From Liolophura sinensis (taxonomy: Eukaryota; Mollusca; Polyplacophora; Chitonida; Chitonidae): a stretch of 64,000 nucleotides of DNA. The DNA lies in NCBI RefSeq assembly GCF_032854445.1, contig NC_088295.1:12203385-12267384 (forward strand), read 5' to 3'. The notes beneath the pieces are model-generated. The model saw nothing but the letters and a program-made list of their open reading frames with translations, was not told the DNA's origin and made no database searches. The translations under genes were made by a program, and so were the position numbers. Positions 21,160 to 32,465 of this stretch are shown piece by piece (position 1 is the first letter of the stretch; each line of letters opens with the position of its first letter).

Positions 21160-24139
21160 CAGTAGTTCTGCTGAGCTAGCAAAGAATTCGTGGACATTGA
21201 AAGTAGTTCCAGTCTATGGACTTTTTCAGTATATGATGTAAACAAAATGCTAGCCATGTCTCTTAGGTGTAACAAATGCATCTCCACAACAAATGTGTTG
21301 TGGGCATGTTTCCTATGGTGGAAAAATATATACAACACGTTTAATACCTCCAATAACTTGCATGGAGATATTAAAGTTTCTTTTGTTACATCAGTTTTGT
21401 GCAACAATGTTCGAAAACTTCCGTTAGATCTGTTAGCAAAGGCCAAGTTGTTGTTGCATAAGATAATGCAGATATATATTGCCAAGAATGCAATATTGCA
21501 TTTAAACACTCTTGCAATTTCATACAGTTTTATGGTTTTATGTTTGTGAGGATAGTTACACCAGAAAACAACTGATATACACCTTTATATTTGTACAATA
21601 TTCACGCATATCTTAAATTTTATCAAAATTATTTTCTTTTGAAAATGATCACAGCAGCTGGATAGCTTTTTACGCACAATAATGACTGGTGGAAGCTGAA
21701 CTGACTATTGTTCTGTGGCAATTCATGAGTAACTATAATATTACCCAAAAATGTTCGGAAAAAAAGGGTTACCAATTATCAGCCTCATTTGGTCCACGAA
21801 TATTAAAATACATGCTTAGACGTCTATTGTCTCCGTTCGAAATATTCTAACACACCATCAGCCCGGCCAAAATTGATGTTTTCATTTTATAAGTTGACGC
21901 CCGATCTTGCAAACATACTGGAATGGAACACGAAAATGAGATGGGGACATTGTTATGGTTGAGCTTGGTGTTTTCTACTACCTTATCGATGTAACACACC
22001 GGATCTATCATATCTATGCTGTTAACAGAAAAGTTTTGAAACGACCCTAAAAATAGGGTCAGATTTGACCATGATGTTTAGGGTATAGACGTGACCGACA
22101 AAGAATTCGCTCAAATTTCTGACCCTGAAATATGGGGTTAGGCGACACCAAAAATTGGTGTAAACCTTACTGCCGTAAAATACTGAGTCAAATTCAGGAA
22201 AAAAGTGCTCTACTAAGCCACACCCAGTTTGACTGCGGTAGACACTATAACCTCACGTTTTTTTTTGTTTTTTTTGTAACAGCATGGAGAATTGTTTCTT
22301 GTTTGTTTGTTCCAGCGATCAAGTGGAACAACTGGTGTTATGCTGAACAAAGGTGATACATTTGCGGACATGTGTCTTTCTGATTTGTGTAAGAATGACC
22401 AAGGAGCGTGTTACGCAAGCCAAGGGAGTTAATACAGCTGATATTGCATATTGCCTGCATGTAAGCCAGGATTGTCTGGTTTTATTACGGGACGGTACGC
22501 CACGGTCTGATTTCACAAACCTGTCAAAGACTAAGTTCATTATAACTATCATGGCAACACATGTCAGCGTGCGTGTTGCTCATGCAGTTAAAACAACGTG
22601 GACCGCTTTGTGGAATTACTGTTATATGGCTGCCTAAGTGGGTCATGCAAAGCTAAGCTCACTGGTATTTTGTCGAACTGCCCGACTTGTGAGAATTCAA
22701 CCAAATTTAATTTGAACACGTTAATCCAGGTAGTAGGCATAAATGGTTTTAAGCGCAAATTAAATTTCGAATGAGTCAAGACTGATAATGCTCTCTACTT
22801 CTGTTCTCTCTTGCTCTATTATACCTGAATACACAGGTTTAACGTGTATTCCAAACAGATGCCGGCTACAGATGAGATCGCAACACTATTTGCCCTACCG
22901 CATATGTCAGGCACCAGTATTAACCTAGACGCAGTTCATCAGCAGCAAAGAATTGAACATCTGGCGTTGTCAAAACAGGCCGTTTTAAATATTTTATAAG
23001 TTTGTTTTACGCTGCCATAAATCCTCCCAACGGTAATATTGTCTGGCAGTGAAGTGTGAATATTAATGAATATTATATGTAGAAGTTTTATGTGGCTCCG
23101 GTTTAATGGATAGGCATGTAATATTAGCTTGATGAATAATTCTCCCATTAAGATGACATATACGCTTATTTTAGGCTTCCCCGCCTGAGGCAGCCTATCA
23201 ATCAACCGAGGCGTACCAGAGGTCACACGGGGTCAACGGCTTGACGGACAGCTATAGTCAGTTGCAAAGATACAGGCGATACATAGTTGCCGTGTTGACA
23301 ACATCTGTGCAAACAATCTCGTCACGCGGGAATATAACCGAGTATTTGTGAAGCACTGTAGGGAAATAACAGCATTATACAAAACCCGCTTTCATGTAGT
23401 AATGCAAAGATGGGAAAAGTCCAAGCGATGTGAATACAGTTGTGTTGTAAAAGAACTGTTCGCTGGGGAATGGTTTAAGGAGAGATATGGCGTTTTGGAT
23501 GTGACAGTTATAGCAGGAAATGACAGGCTCTATCTGCGGAGGCTATCAGCAGGAACACAAATTACACTTACACGGACAGTTTTATGAGCAGCTATGCCCC
23601 GGTCTCACATCGCAATGTCACGCTATTTCATGTTCCCTTCACTCTTATCGCGGAAACCAGGCAATCTTTTCTATATTCTGACATCTGTATATGTGAGGCG
23701 TTTTTTTCCCCCCCTTCTTTCTGTCTTGTGGTTCTGTGAAGCCAGACGAGTTCAGGATACGAGGGGATTCCGCGCCGTGTTTTCAGAGTAACAGCCTGAT
23801 GAAATATGCGCTACATTCCTCGTGGGTCTATCCAGCTGGAACGCTCGCGTGGCTTACCTCCCTTTGCACACTACTCTCACAGACATGGTGACTCCATGCT
23901 AACGAAGAGAAAGATATTAACACTTTTAAATATTTTACAATAACCATCTACGCCCTTTGATCTCACCGAACCAGCTGATCACAAACCATGAGCCATGGAA
24001 TTTCAGTATTAATTTGTTAATCGTCGACGATTAGAGATGTCTAGAGATGGTTTTTAATCACTGCATTATGGGTCAGTTCAGTTTATACAACATTAATTAA
24101 AATAAAGCTTGTAGAAGCAGATAAATTTGCTGACCTAAA
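21160..24139. other. Intergenic, no gene recognised
   Basis: Only short chance-like frames (for example 23348-23587, + strand). A small palindrome CCTAAAAATAGGG lies near 22045. Nothing else supported. Confidence 0.5.
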
Positions 24140-24550
24140 GTGCTAGAAATCCCAACCACATGATACCAGCCTCATGTTAACTGCCAGAATCCCAAACCAC
24201 AAAAGACGGTCTTTTGTACACTGCCAGAATCCCAAACCACAAAAGACGGTCTTTTGTACACTGCCAGAATCCCAAACCACAAAAGACGGTCTTTTGTACA
24301 CTGCCAGAATCCCAAACCACAAAAGATGGTCTTTTCTACACTGCCAGAATCCCAAACCACAAAAGACGGTCTTTTGTACACTGCCAGAATCGCCAACCAT
24401 AAAAAGCCAGCCTTTTGTAAACTGCCAGAAACCTCAAAAACATAGAGCCTGTCTTTTGTCAGATAACCACATCCACATAGAACCGTATACAGCCAGTCTC
24501 AAGTAAAATGATTGCCAGAATCACATAAAGACAGCCTGATGTAATCTATG
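24140..24550. repeat. 40-bp palindrome-bearing minisatellite
   Basis: Units at 24181, 24221, 24261, 24301, 24341, 24381 and 24422, with weaker ones on both sides. Unit: CTGCCAGAATCCCAAACCAC then a perfect inverted repeat ACAAAAGAC/G/GTCTTTTGT. The 40-bp period is not a multiple of 3, so the open frames seen on both strands are a repeat effect. Confidence 0.93.
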
Positions 24551-26894
24551 GAATACCAAAGACCACACAAAGTGAGTCTCGTGTACAATGTTAGAAGAGA
24601 AATCCACAGAGTAAACCTAGCCGCAGAAACTGTCATATGCCCAGAACCACACAAAGCCTCCAGAATTCGTGCTCCTAACAGCAGTTCGTGCGTAAATGTA
24701 ATTTACTAAATTTAACTATCGTGACTTTGGTTGATCTGATAACAGAAGGTCTTCGGGATATATTACGGCCCTGACATAAGTGAAAGATTAAAATCTCAGT
24801 TTGTTTACACTGAGCCTATATAGATAACCCAACCTGATCCATCCGAAGACGAGCGAAAATTTCCCGCGGCAATTTTAAACAGATATATTCATTTCAGATT
24901 GTTTGCATTCCTTTAAGTTTTAAAGTCATGTTACAGTAAGAGTTTCTTGTGCTGCTTACATTTAGAAGACTTTGTTACCGCTGAACTGTCACCCCTATGA
25001 TGATTTATACCCAAGCTCTGGTAAGTTACGAAGCCAATCTGTAGAGACTATACTAGCCTGCCCATCAAATGGCGGGCAGTTGATGTGCTCAAGATATAAT
25101 GATTTAAAAGGCTGTGGCTCGCTTACGAGAACGACTCAGTCGAACAGCGACAAAATGGGGCTTCAATAAAGTGGAATATGCCATAAAGATGTCACGGAGA
25201 GATATATACGAGAGCTGTCTAAAAGCCACAAACCCCAACTCTGTCAGCCTGAGTTAGTTAAGGTGAGGGAGGGAAGTGGCCTCTTCTTCAAACAACATTT
25301 GACATGTATGGTCCGTGACGTTTACTCACGACTATACAGCTGCTACTCTCTCTTTCTCTCTGTTCACAAACACCATCGCTCACACAAGCTTGTTGCCATC
25401 AAAGTTTGAAAAGCATTCTTCCTCTGACGGCCACCTTTGTAGACATCCCAAGGAAACCGATGATTTCATTATTAATACGCCATTATGTATGTTTAGTCAC
25501 ATTTTTTGTACTTGTTAGTAATCTTTTAGTGCAGTCGGAATTGGAGTAAGGATACAATCTTATCCTCGCCAAACTAGTCATTTCTGTGTTCTTATGTGAT
25601 ACTGTCACGACCTGTGCTATTTTGTTACATTTACCTCAAACAATGATTGCGACAATACTGGCTTAATCACCAGTTCCTACTGTTATGTGCACAACTGCCG
25701 TCAGCTTCTAAATTTAGCTTGCCACTGTTTACATATGCTGAGTTCAGGGCGTGCTGTCTGCCGCTACCTTAGAATGTTCCAGAATACGCTCAGTTCGGGG
25801 CCTGTTTGTTTACAACAAGTGTTCAAGAATTTTCTTATTCTATAAAATTCCACCAGTCTATATAAGACCTATGAAAGCAGGTCAAAGAAGAAAAGGAGAA
25901 TTATTGAGAGTTTTGGATTTTTTCGCTGAGTATTACTTTAGTAGGCCTTTTGTGCTGAATTTTGGTGTCTTTATAGCCTCTGGCTTTGTTATATCATATC
26001 TCCACCGAGCACTTGTTCAGTCTGAACTTGTATATTTAATTTGTCCTCTTGTGTACACAGTACTTATTAGTACACGGACCCTGTCTGTGGAATTTTGTGT
26101 ATATTTCGTCATACACTCAATTATACTGTGGATTTTCCCTCTTATTTGTGCATTTATGCCTGTATGGTTTTCCGCATTGTGGAATATATGCATCCGTTTG
26201 GGCTTGACACCTTTGTACATGTAAGTACTTTAGTATTTGTATAGATACTGCTATCCTTTCTTGTTAAACTTAAGTACTTTAGTATTTGTAAAAGTCTTGC
26301 TATCTGTTCTTGTTAAACCTAATAAATTGTTGTAAAATAAAATCTGCTGGTTTTGGTTACTTTTTTTGTGTGGCTAAACTGTCGTGTATTTCGAACAAGC
26401 CATCTCTTTATACTACAGACAGTTTGGGTCGTAACACTACTCTTACCCACTTGATTGCTTGTCGAAACATGGTTCTATTTTGTTTGGATTGGCCACAAGA
26501 TTTACGAAGTAATGCTGTTCTGGCCATTCCCTGGGATGGAGCCGCCTTCAAAACAAATCCACATCAATGTTGCTCTGGAACGAAGTATTGGTCACAGTTA
26601 CGAACTGTTGCAACAAAAATAATGTTTGTGGTGATTTTGACTGCATGTTTGTGTCACAGGCTGTGCCCTACATCGTCACTGAATTACCTTGTGTTCGTTG
26701 GTGACGACACTGACCATGGATATTTGACAACCAATAATGTCAAAACGTCCCCCTATTTCTTTAATATTCAATGGCGAAACACCCAACGTGCCGGTTCATG
26801 ACCGTGGCATCTGTGGCGCCTACTCATTCCTTCCATCACCAGTGCCGACACTGACCTCGTGACTGTGACTGTCACATCTATCTATACTCTTAAA
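24551..26894. other. Intergenic, no gene supported
   Basis: Includes two plus-strand frames of ~160 codons (25751-26224 and 26310-26801). They have no recognisable domain, biased hydrophobic composition and no splice context, so I do not call them genes. Confidence 0.5.
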
Positions 26895-26906
26895 CACCAG
26901 TAATGA

Positions 26907-27167
26907 TTTTTTTTTTTCATTGGTGTTTTACGCCGTACTCAAGAATATTTCACGTATACGACGGCGGCCAGCATTACGGTGGGTGGAAAACGGGCACAGC
27001 CCGGGGGAAACCCACGACCATCCGCAGGTTGCTGGAAGACCTTCCCAATTACGGCCGGAGAGGAAGCCAGCATGAGCTGGACTTGAACTCACAGCGACCG
27101 CATTGGTGAGATGCTCCTGGGTCATTACGCTGCGCTAGCGCGCTAACCGACTGAGCCACGGAGGCCC
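26907..27167 (-). mobile_element. A-type tRNA-derived SINE, full length, reverse orientation
   Basis: Read on the minus strand: head GGCCTCCGTGGCTCAGTCGG (A box TGGCTCAGTCGG), B box-like GAGTTCAAGTCC, conserved body, and a 3' end AGTACGGCGTAAAACACCAA with an A-rich tail. Flanked by 12-bp direct repeats CACCAGTAATGA (26895-26906) and CACCAATAATGA (27168-27179). Confidence 0.93.
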
Positions 27168-27565
27168 CACCAATAATGACACTGACCTTAAGTTTGTTAG
27201 CTCTTTAATCACTAATGCCGGTAGTGACATTGTGTTTGTGACTGTATATATACGATGTACCTGTTCCTAAACTCAACAGAGATGAAACCAAACGACCGTA
27301 GAGCATACATCCATTCCCTTCATCACCCATTGCAACACTGGCTTCGTTGTTCCGAGCAGCTATCCATTTCCTTAATCAACAACGGCGACACTGACCTAGG
27401 ACTTCAATATTCATCTGCGTTGCCTTAAGATTTCATCAAGGACGACCTGCACACTGATCTCGTGCTTGTGATCCACAATGACGAACAGCTATAACCCTGT
27501 TTATGTCCGCCCCAAGATTTACATGTACTAAATTAATTAGTTAATCACCAGTAATTATTGTGAGA

Positions 27566-27960
27566 GTTTAACGGATTATTTGATAACATACTCAAACCCC
27601 TAGTCACGATTCTGACCTAATGTTTGTGTCACAAAACCAACGGATTATTTCACTGCATTTGGTAACATACTCAAACCACCATTCACGATTCTGACCTAAT
27701 GTTTGTGTCACAAAACCAAAGAATTATTTCACCGTATTTGATAACATACTCCAACACCCATTCACGATTCTGACCTAATGTTTGTGTCACAAAACCAACG
27801 GATTATTTCACTGTATTTGATAACATACTCAAACACCCATTCACGATTCTGACCTAATGTTTGTGTCACAAAACCAACGGATTATTTCACTGTATTTGAT
27901 AACAAACTCAAACACCCATTCACGATTCTGACCTACTGTTTGTGTCAGAAAAAAACGGGT
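27566..27960 (+). repeat. Minisatellite, 79 bp x 5
   Basis: The word GACCTAATGTTTGTGTCAC recurs at 27614, 27693, 27772 and 27851 (variant at 27930), exactly 79 bp apart. Confidence 0.95.
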
Positions 27961-28299
27961 ATACTCTTTATCATGTCTCACGACATTGCGTATCTAAGTA
28001 GTAATATCCAAAAAATCAACACATAGCAGTTTGACCTTGCATTTCTACTTATACTTCTTTGAATTACTTTAGTTTACCTAATGTACATGTACTCATTCCC
28101 TTTAAACAAAAATATCTAAACTACTCATTCGCTCAGACACATGTTTGTGTCTGTCACAATATTTACGCATTCCGCAAACCAGGACATGTTTCCGCACTGT
28201 CAATTAAGCCTGCCCGCCCACTTGGTGTCCCCATATCTAATTAGAATAGCGTATAGAGCAGCGTTAATTCACTGCCAGTTGTACATGAAGCCGACTGTT

Positions 28300-28910
28300 A
28301 TCTGGTGACAGATCAGGGCCTCAGGCTTTCAATGACAAATCATCTGGGGCCTTTCTTCTCTCTCATTTAATCCTTTTAATCATTCGTTCCTTTGAAGATC
28401 AGACAAATCTGGCTATTTTTTCAGCTCCCAGTCCTCCCTCCAGGCATGTAGCGCTATTTCCAGTCCACTGCCTTCTTCATATCGCCAGCGTCTGTATAGA
28501 AACGGGTGTCCTGACTTATTAACTTGGCCGACAAATTACAGCCTTTTTTACACCTTTATGAGAGGAAACGTGGCAGAATATTATGATTTATGGATCTGTT
28601 TGTGAGGCCTTTATGAATCTTTTGCCAACCTATCTTCACAATCGGTTCTTGATAAAAACACACTTGCTATATGGCAGTGAATAAAAACCGTTATAAATTG
28701 CAGCCGTTAAGAGGGTGTAATTAATGCCCCGCTTTGATTTGGCCGGTTTTGCTGACATTTATATTGTGGGAACTCAAGTAAATAAACACCTCGCTGTGGT
28801 AAATTGATGTCAAGACTGTCGGCTTTGTTCTGAGTGAAGACAGATGAGGGTCTATCTGATACGTAATACAAACCGCCACCCCAGCCCACTCGCGCCAAAT
28901 GCACACATAC
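28300..28910. promoter_or_regulatory. Candidate cis-regulatory island
   Basis: Repeat-free, higher-complexity block. Motif words include TCF/LEF-like CCTTTGAAGATC (28389) and GCTTTGATTTGG (28731), homeodomain TAATTAAT (28718), forkhead-like GTAAATAAACA (28779), and Cdx/Hox-like TTTATGA and TTTATGG. Inference from texture and motifs only. Confidence 0.25.
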
Positions 28911-30559
28911 ATTTCACTCAGTTATCTTTCATGTAACAACTCCTGTCTCTGAAGCTCTATTTACCATCTGCGTCATTTGAATGTAGAAATTCATGTCATT
29001 GTACTGGATGAGTTTTACAGCCAATATGACGGTTACGTCTTCACGCGCGCTTTGACCGCGGTAGGTGACTTCAGATGCGACATTATACAGCCTCTCTTTG
29101 TCACTTTGTTTTTGCTCTTTACTTTTAGCAGACTCATAAAGGGTTTCATTCTTGTGTAAGTACTGATCACTCACCACGGTCATCCGTAAGTGTATACAGA
29201 TGAAAGCCTTGTTAAAGTTCGTCTCTGTCTTAGATCTATACGCTCTATTTAGCAGCTTGGCGAAGTCATACACACAACACGAGAACATATACGCCACTTG
29301 CAACCCACTGAGTAGGGCGTTTCTTGAGAATAATATCCCCCACATTCCATGCAACGGAACTCCAACAATTACGCTGTTGTCCATTATGAAATTCATGTAG
29401 TGATACTCCTGTTTTACTCATAAAAATCACTGACGTAGCTACAGAAGAAAGCATGATTTTATTACCTCATCAAGATGTCTCTCTTAACTAATCCCGTATA
29501 TACCTGTTCTGTTTTTGTCCAGGTGTTGATATTGGACCAGTAATATTGTGTACCATGTTATGTTTTACTCATACAGGCCCTCGCTAGCTTGGCTGCTTAT
29601 GGCGCCATGTGTAATGAAGCTGGCCATACAGTAGGCAGTTACCCCCCTTGTGCTGAAGTATTGGATGTGCTACACGTTCGACACCAGCTCTCAAGATAGC
29701 ATTGCTCTCTTAATACTGAAATGCTATATATGACTTCAAAAATGTTAACTCCAACATTTTGGAGATGGTGGAGGAGGGAAAGTATTTATAACGTTATGTT
29801 AACCGTTTCCTAAAATTTAACACTTTACAAAGTTCTTAGAAAATGTAACACTATACATGTATCGTAAGTCAAATGAAGACTTAGTTGTGGTATCCTCAAT
29901 AAAACAGGCTAAAAATCTTACAGTCTAACATTATGTTACAATCTACAATCAATCATTACGCAGTGTAGCATTTTAACAAGTTGAATATTTTGCAGATTTT
30001 AATATGTTTAATATGTATTATTTTACTCTCAGAAAATTTTAAAGACATTTTAACATTTTCGAGAAAGTACTTGGAAGTTGAAAGATATTGCTGGAACTGA
30101 AAAATTTTAATTATTTAATATGGAAAGAAGATGTAACACTACGAGAATATATACGTTTACAAATTTAAAGAAATTTAAAGAATTGAATTGATATGTGTAA
30201 AGACGCCACTAAACTTTGTTGCAAGATTGTATTCTGGCTGTAAAATATTTCATTACTTCAGTCACTACGTAACAAACATGCCACCGCAGATGTTGTAAAG
30301 TCCCGCTTTACGTTCACATATTTTGAGACTTTGCCCCGGTTTTAGGCTTCCGATAATGCTGCTCCCACGGACTTTGAATCCAATGGATTTCCGATCGGAA
30401 TAAAACTTTATCTGTTAATTTATGAAATAAATTTATTTCTAAAAACAAAGTCACATGCACACTAATGGGTTCCCCAACGTGTTTTGTTCTTAAAGTCAAA
30501 TACTGATTTTAATATAACAAGAGAGAAGTAGTTCAATATTTTTATTTACCGGTGTACAG

Positions 30560-31020
30560 TCACTCTATGATGACGTCAGTAACCCAGCCATCACCATGGC
30601 GATATTCAGCACACACAAATTGCCCCTGCCTCCCTTTATTATTATGGAAGATGATTTTAAAATGATGTGAAATGTATCCTAAAGTTATCTTAGTGAAATG
30701 ACACAATTACACAGCTTTCTAACTGAAAAATCCGAATAATACAACACCCGATGTAGCCCGATGTATTTCTATGTTGATAAAAAGAAGAGACGTCGCGGAG
30801 CAGTCAGTCCGCCCTATACCTCACCTCAGATTGGCAATGGCGCCATTACGGTAAGAAACAGCCATTGAGAACAAATAACAAAAAGGGCTTTAATTGTCGT
30901 GGCTCTGATCATGTTGTCTGCGGCCATGCAGGACGTAGATAACGGGGCCACCCACAAACTCGTGCGTGATAAATCATCTCCACTGATGGCTGGTATTCCA
31001 ATAGAATTTTCAGACAAAAT
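30560..31020. promoter_or_regulatory. Candidate cis-regulatory island with CRE
   Basis: Contains a palindromic CRE TGACGTCA (30571-30578) closely followed by an X-box-like CACCATGGCGATA, and a SOX-like block CCATTGAGAACAAATAAC (30862). Function is inferred, not shown. Confidence 0.25.
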
Positions 31021-32097
31021 CAGCAGTTAATCATTATTTCTATTAAGAAAAGTAAACCATAAATACCACATACTCAAGATGTTTCCAAATGCTTGATCTT
31101 AAGATGATTCACATAGGCTGGTATCAATTAAAAACCCTAAAACCCAAAACTGAAGATTTTTGAAGGTTCAACAAAAAAATTAAATTGTAGAAATAAATCA
31201 CGCGTAATAATGTGCACACTTCTATATTTGTGAATAAATTAAACCATGTAGATGTTTTAAGTAGTGTCAGTGATTTTAACAAAGCTCTACAGTCCATACT
31301 TAGAAAATATTACATCGTAAATTTTGCACTATATCACCTCAGTCGACGTTTACGCGTACATTAACTTGTGACTAGGCATGTAGTTTCAGGTTCTAATACC
31401 CCAGCTTATACAACAAGAATACTTTCCCATTTAAATTCTGGCCACACCGAGAAAATATATCATTTTTGAAAGATGGACAAGAGATTATGTGTGCGATAAG
31501 ATGGCCATAAATAAAGAGCATCTGACTTTACACTGTCAAGAAGATGGAGAAATGACATTTAGATATTGGTGGATAACAGAGAATATCCTGTTTAACATGA
31601 CATTGTTTGTGTTATCTGGCCGGCCTGATATAGGCTGCCGGGAGACCCACTATAACAGCCTAATATATCATACCTCAAATATGGACATATCTCCAAAATC
31701 TTGGTGTTCAATCAAAACCAAGTAATTTATATTCAGCCTGTGGGCGACTTGGGCCGTGTGAATGTAGCTGGTGTACAGATGTACAGGCATGTTTGTATGC
31801 ATGGAGACGAGAGATAGCGCATATATCTATATGAATTCTTGTGTATTCATGAAATAAGAAAACAATTAAGAGAAATGTGCAATTTTGGTAAAGCTGTCCA
31901 CAACAGTGTCTGTATCTTGGTAATTGCTTAAATATTTTGTAACTACGTATCTTGTATTATTCTGTGTATATCAAAGCCAGGAAGAGACAACTTAATAGTT
32001 TTGCTTGTTTACTAGTATTTGCTTTGATGAATACAACATTTTAGGTATTTACATGATCCGTATGGCAAGCCGTTTTGCTATATACCTTGAATTAATT

Positions 32098-32465
32098 TAA
32101 CGATATCACAAAATACATTGATGATATCTTGAATTGGATTTAAGATATCAATAAAATTATCAGTAAAATTCGTTATGTCATGAATTGAAATTGTGATATG
32201 TTGAAATGAATTCCTCATATCTGGAAATGATTTGAAGATATCAAGAAACAGACACTGTTTATTGATATCCTTTATTCTCTTCTTGATCGCTTTATTTCTT
32301 TTCCTGATATCTATAAAATATTTCATGAATTCTTAAAAACGCACCAACATATCGGTAATTGAATTCATGATATTAGAAATGATTTAATGATATCAGGAAA
32401 TGATATCTAATCATTTAGAGATATCATTAATTTAACTGAATTAAGATATATATTAAAATATCAAG
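32098..32465. repeat. GATATC-rich degenerate tandem repeat
   Basis: Nine GATATC hexamers in about 370 bp, spaced roughly 25-45 bp, with TTGAATT/AATGATT words between them. Likely an old ~30-bp minisatellite. Confidence 0.7.

Larger units (their letters stand above)
27961..32097. other. Intergenic with candidate regulatory islands
   Basis: No coding gene recognised. Sequence is largely unique; two sub-regions listed separately look like cis-regulatory modules. Confidence 0.4.

Noticed and set aside
24140-24550. CRISPR-like array
   Set aside because: The tandem units adjoin directly with no unique spacers, and the context is an animal genome.
25751-26801. Two ~160-codon plus-strand frames, the first hydrophobic and membrane-like
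   Set aside because: Hydrophobicity follows from T-rich DNA. No family resemblance, and the two frames are not joined by convincing splice sites.
26903-27125. Open frames on both strands with Arg/Gly/Ser-rich products (also at 16422-16975, 20812-21128, 36246-36528, 45754-46011)
   Set aside because: They lie within A-type SINE copies and recur with each copy.
26907-27167. Functional tRNA gene suggested by A- and B-box-like sequences
   Set aside because: The boxes belong to the SINE head; no cloverleaf or acceptor stem is present, and the unit is dispersed with target duplications.
28929-29396. 155-codon minus-strand frame
   Set aside because: No recognisable domain or partner exons; overlaps equally long frames on the other strand.
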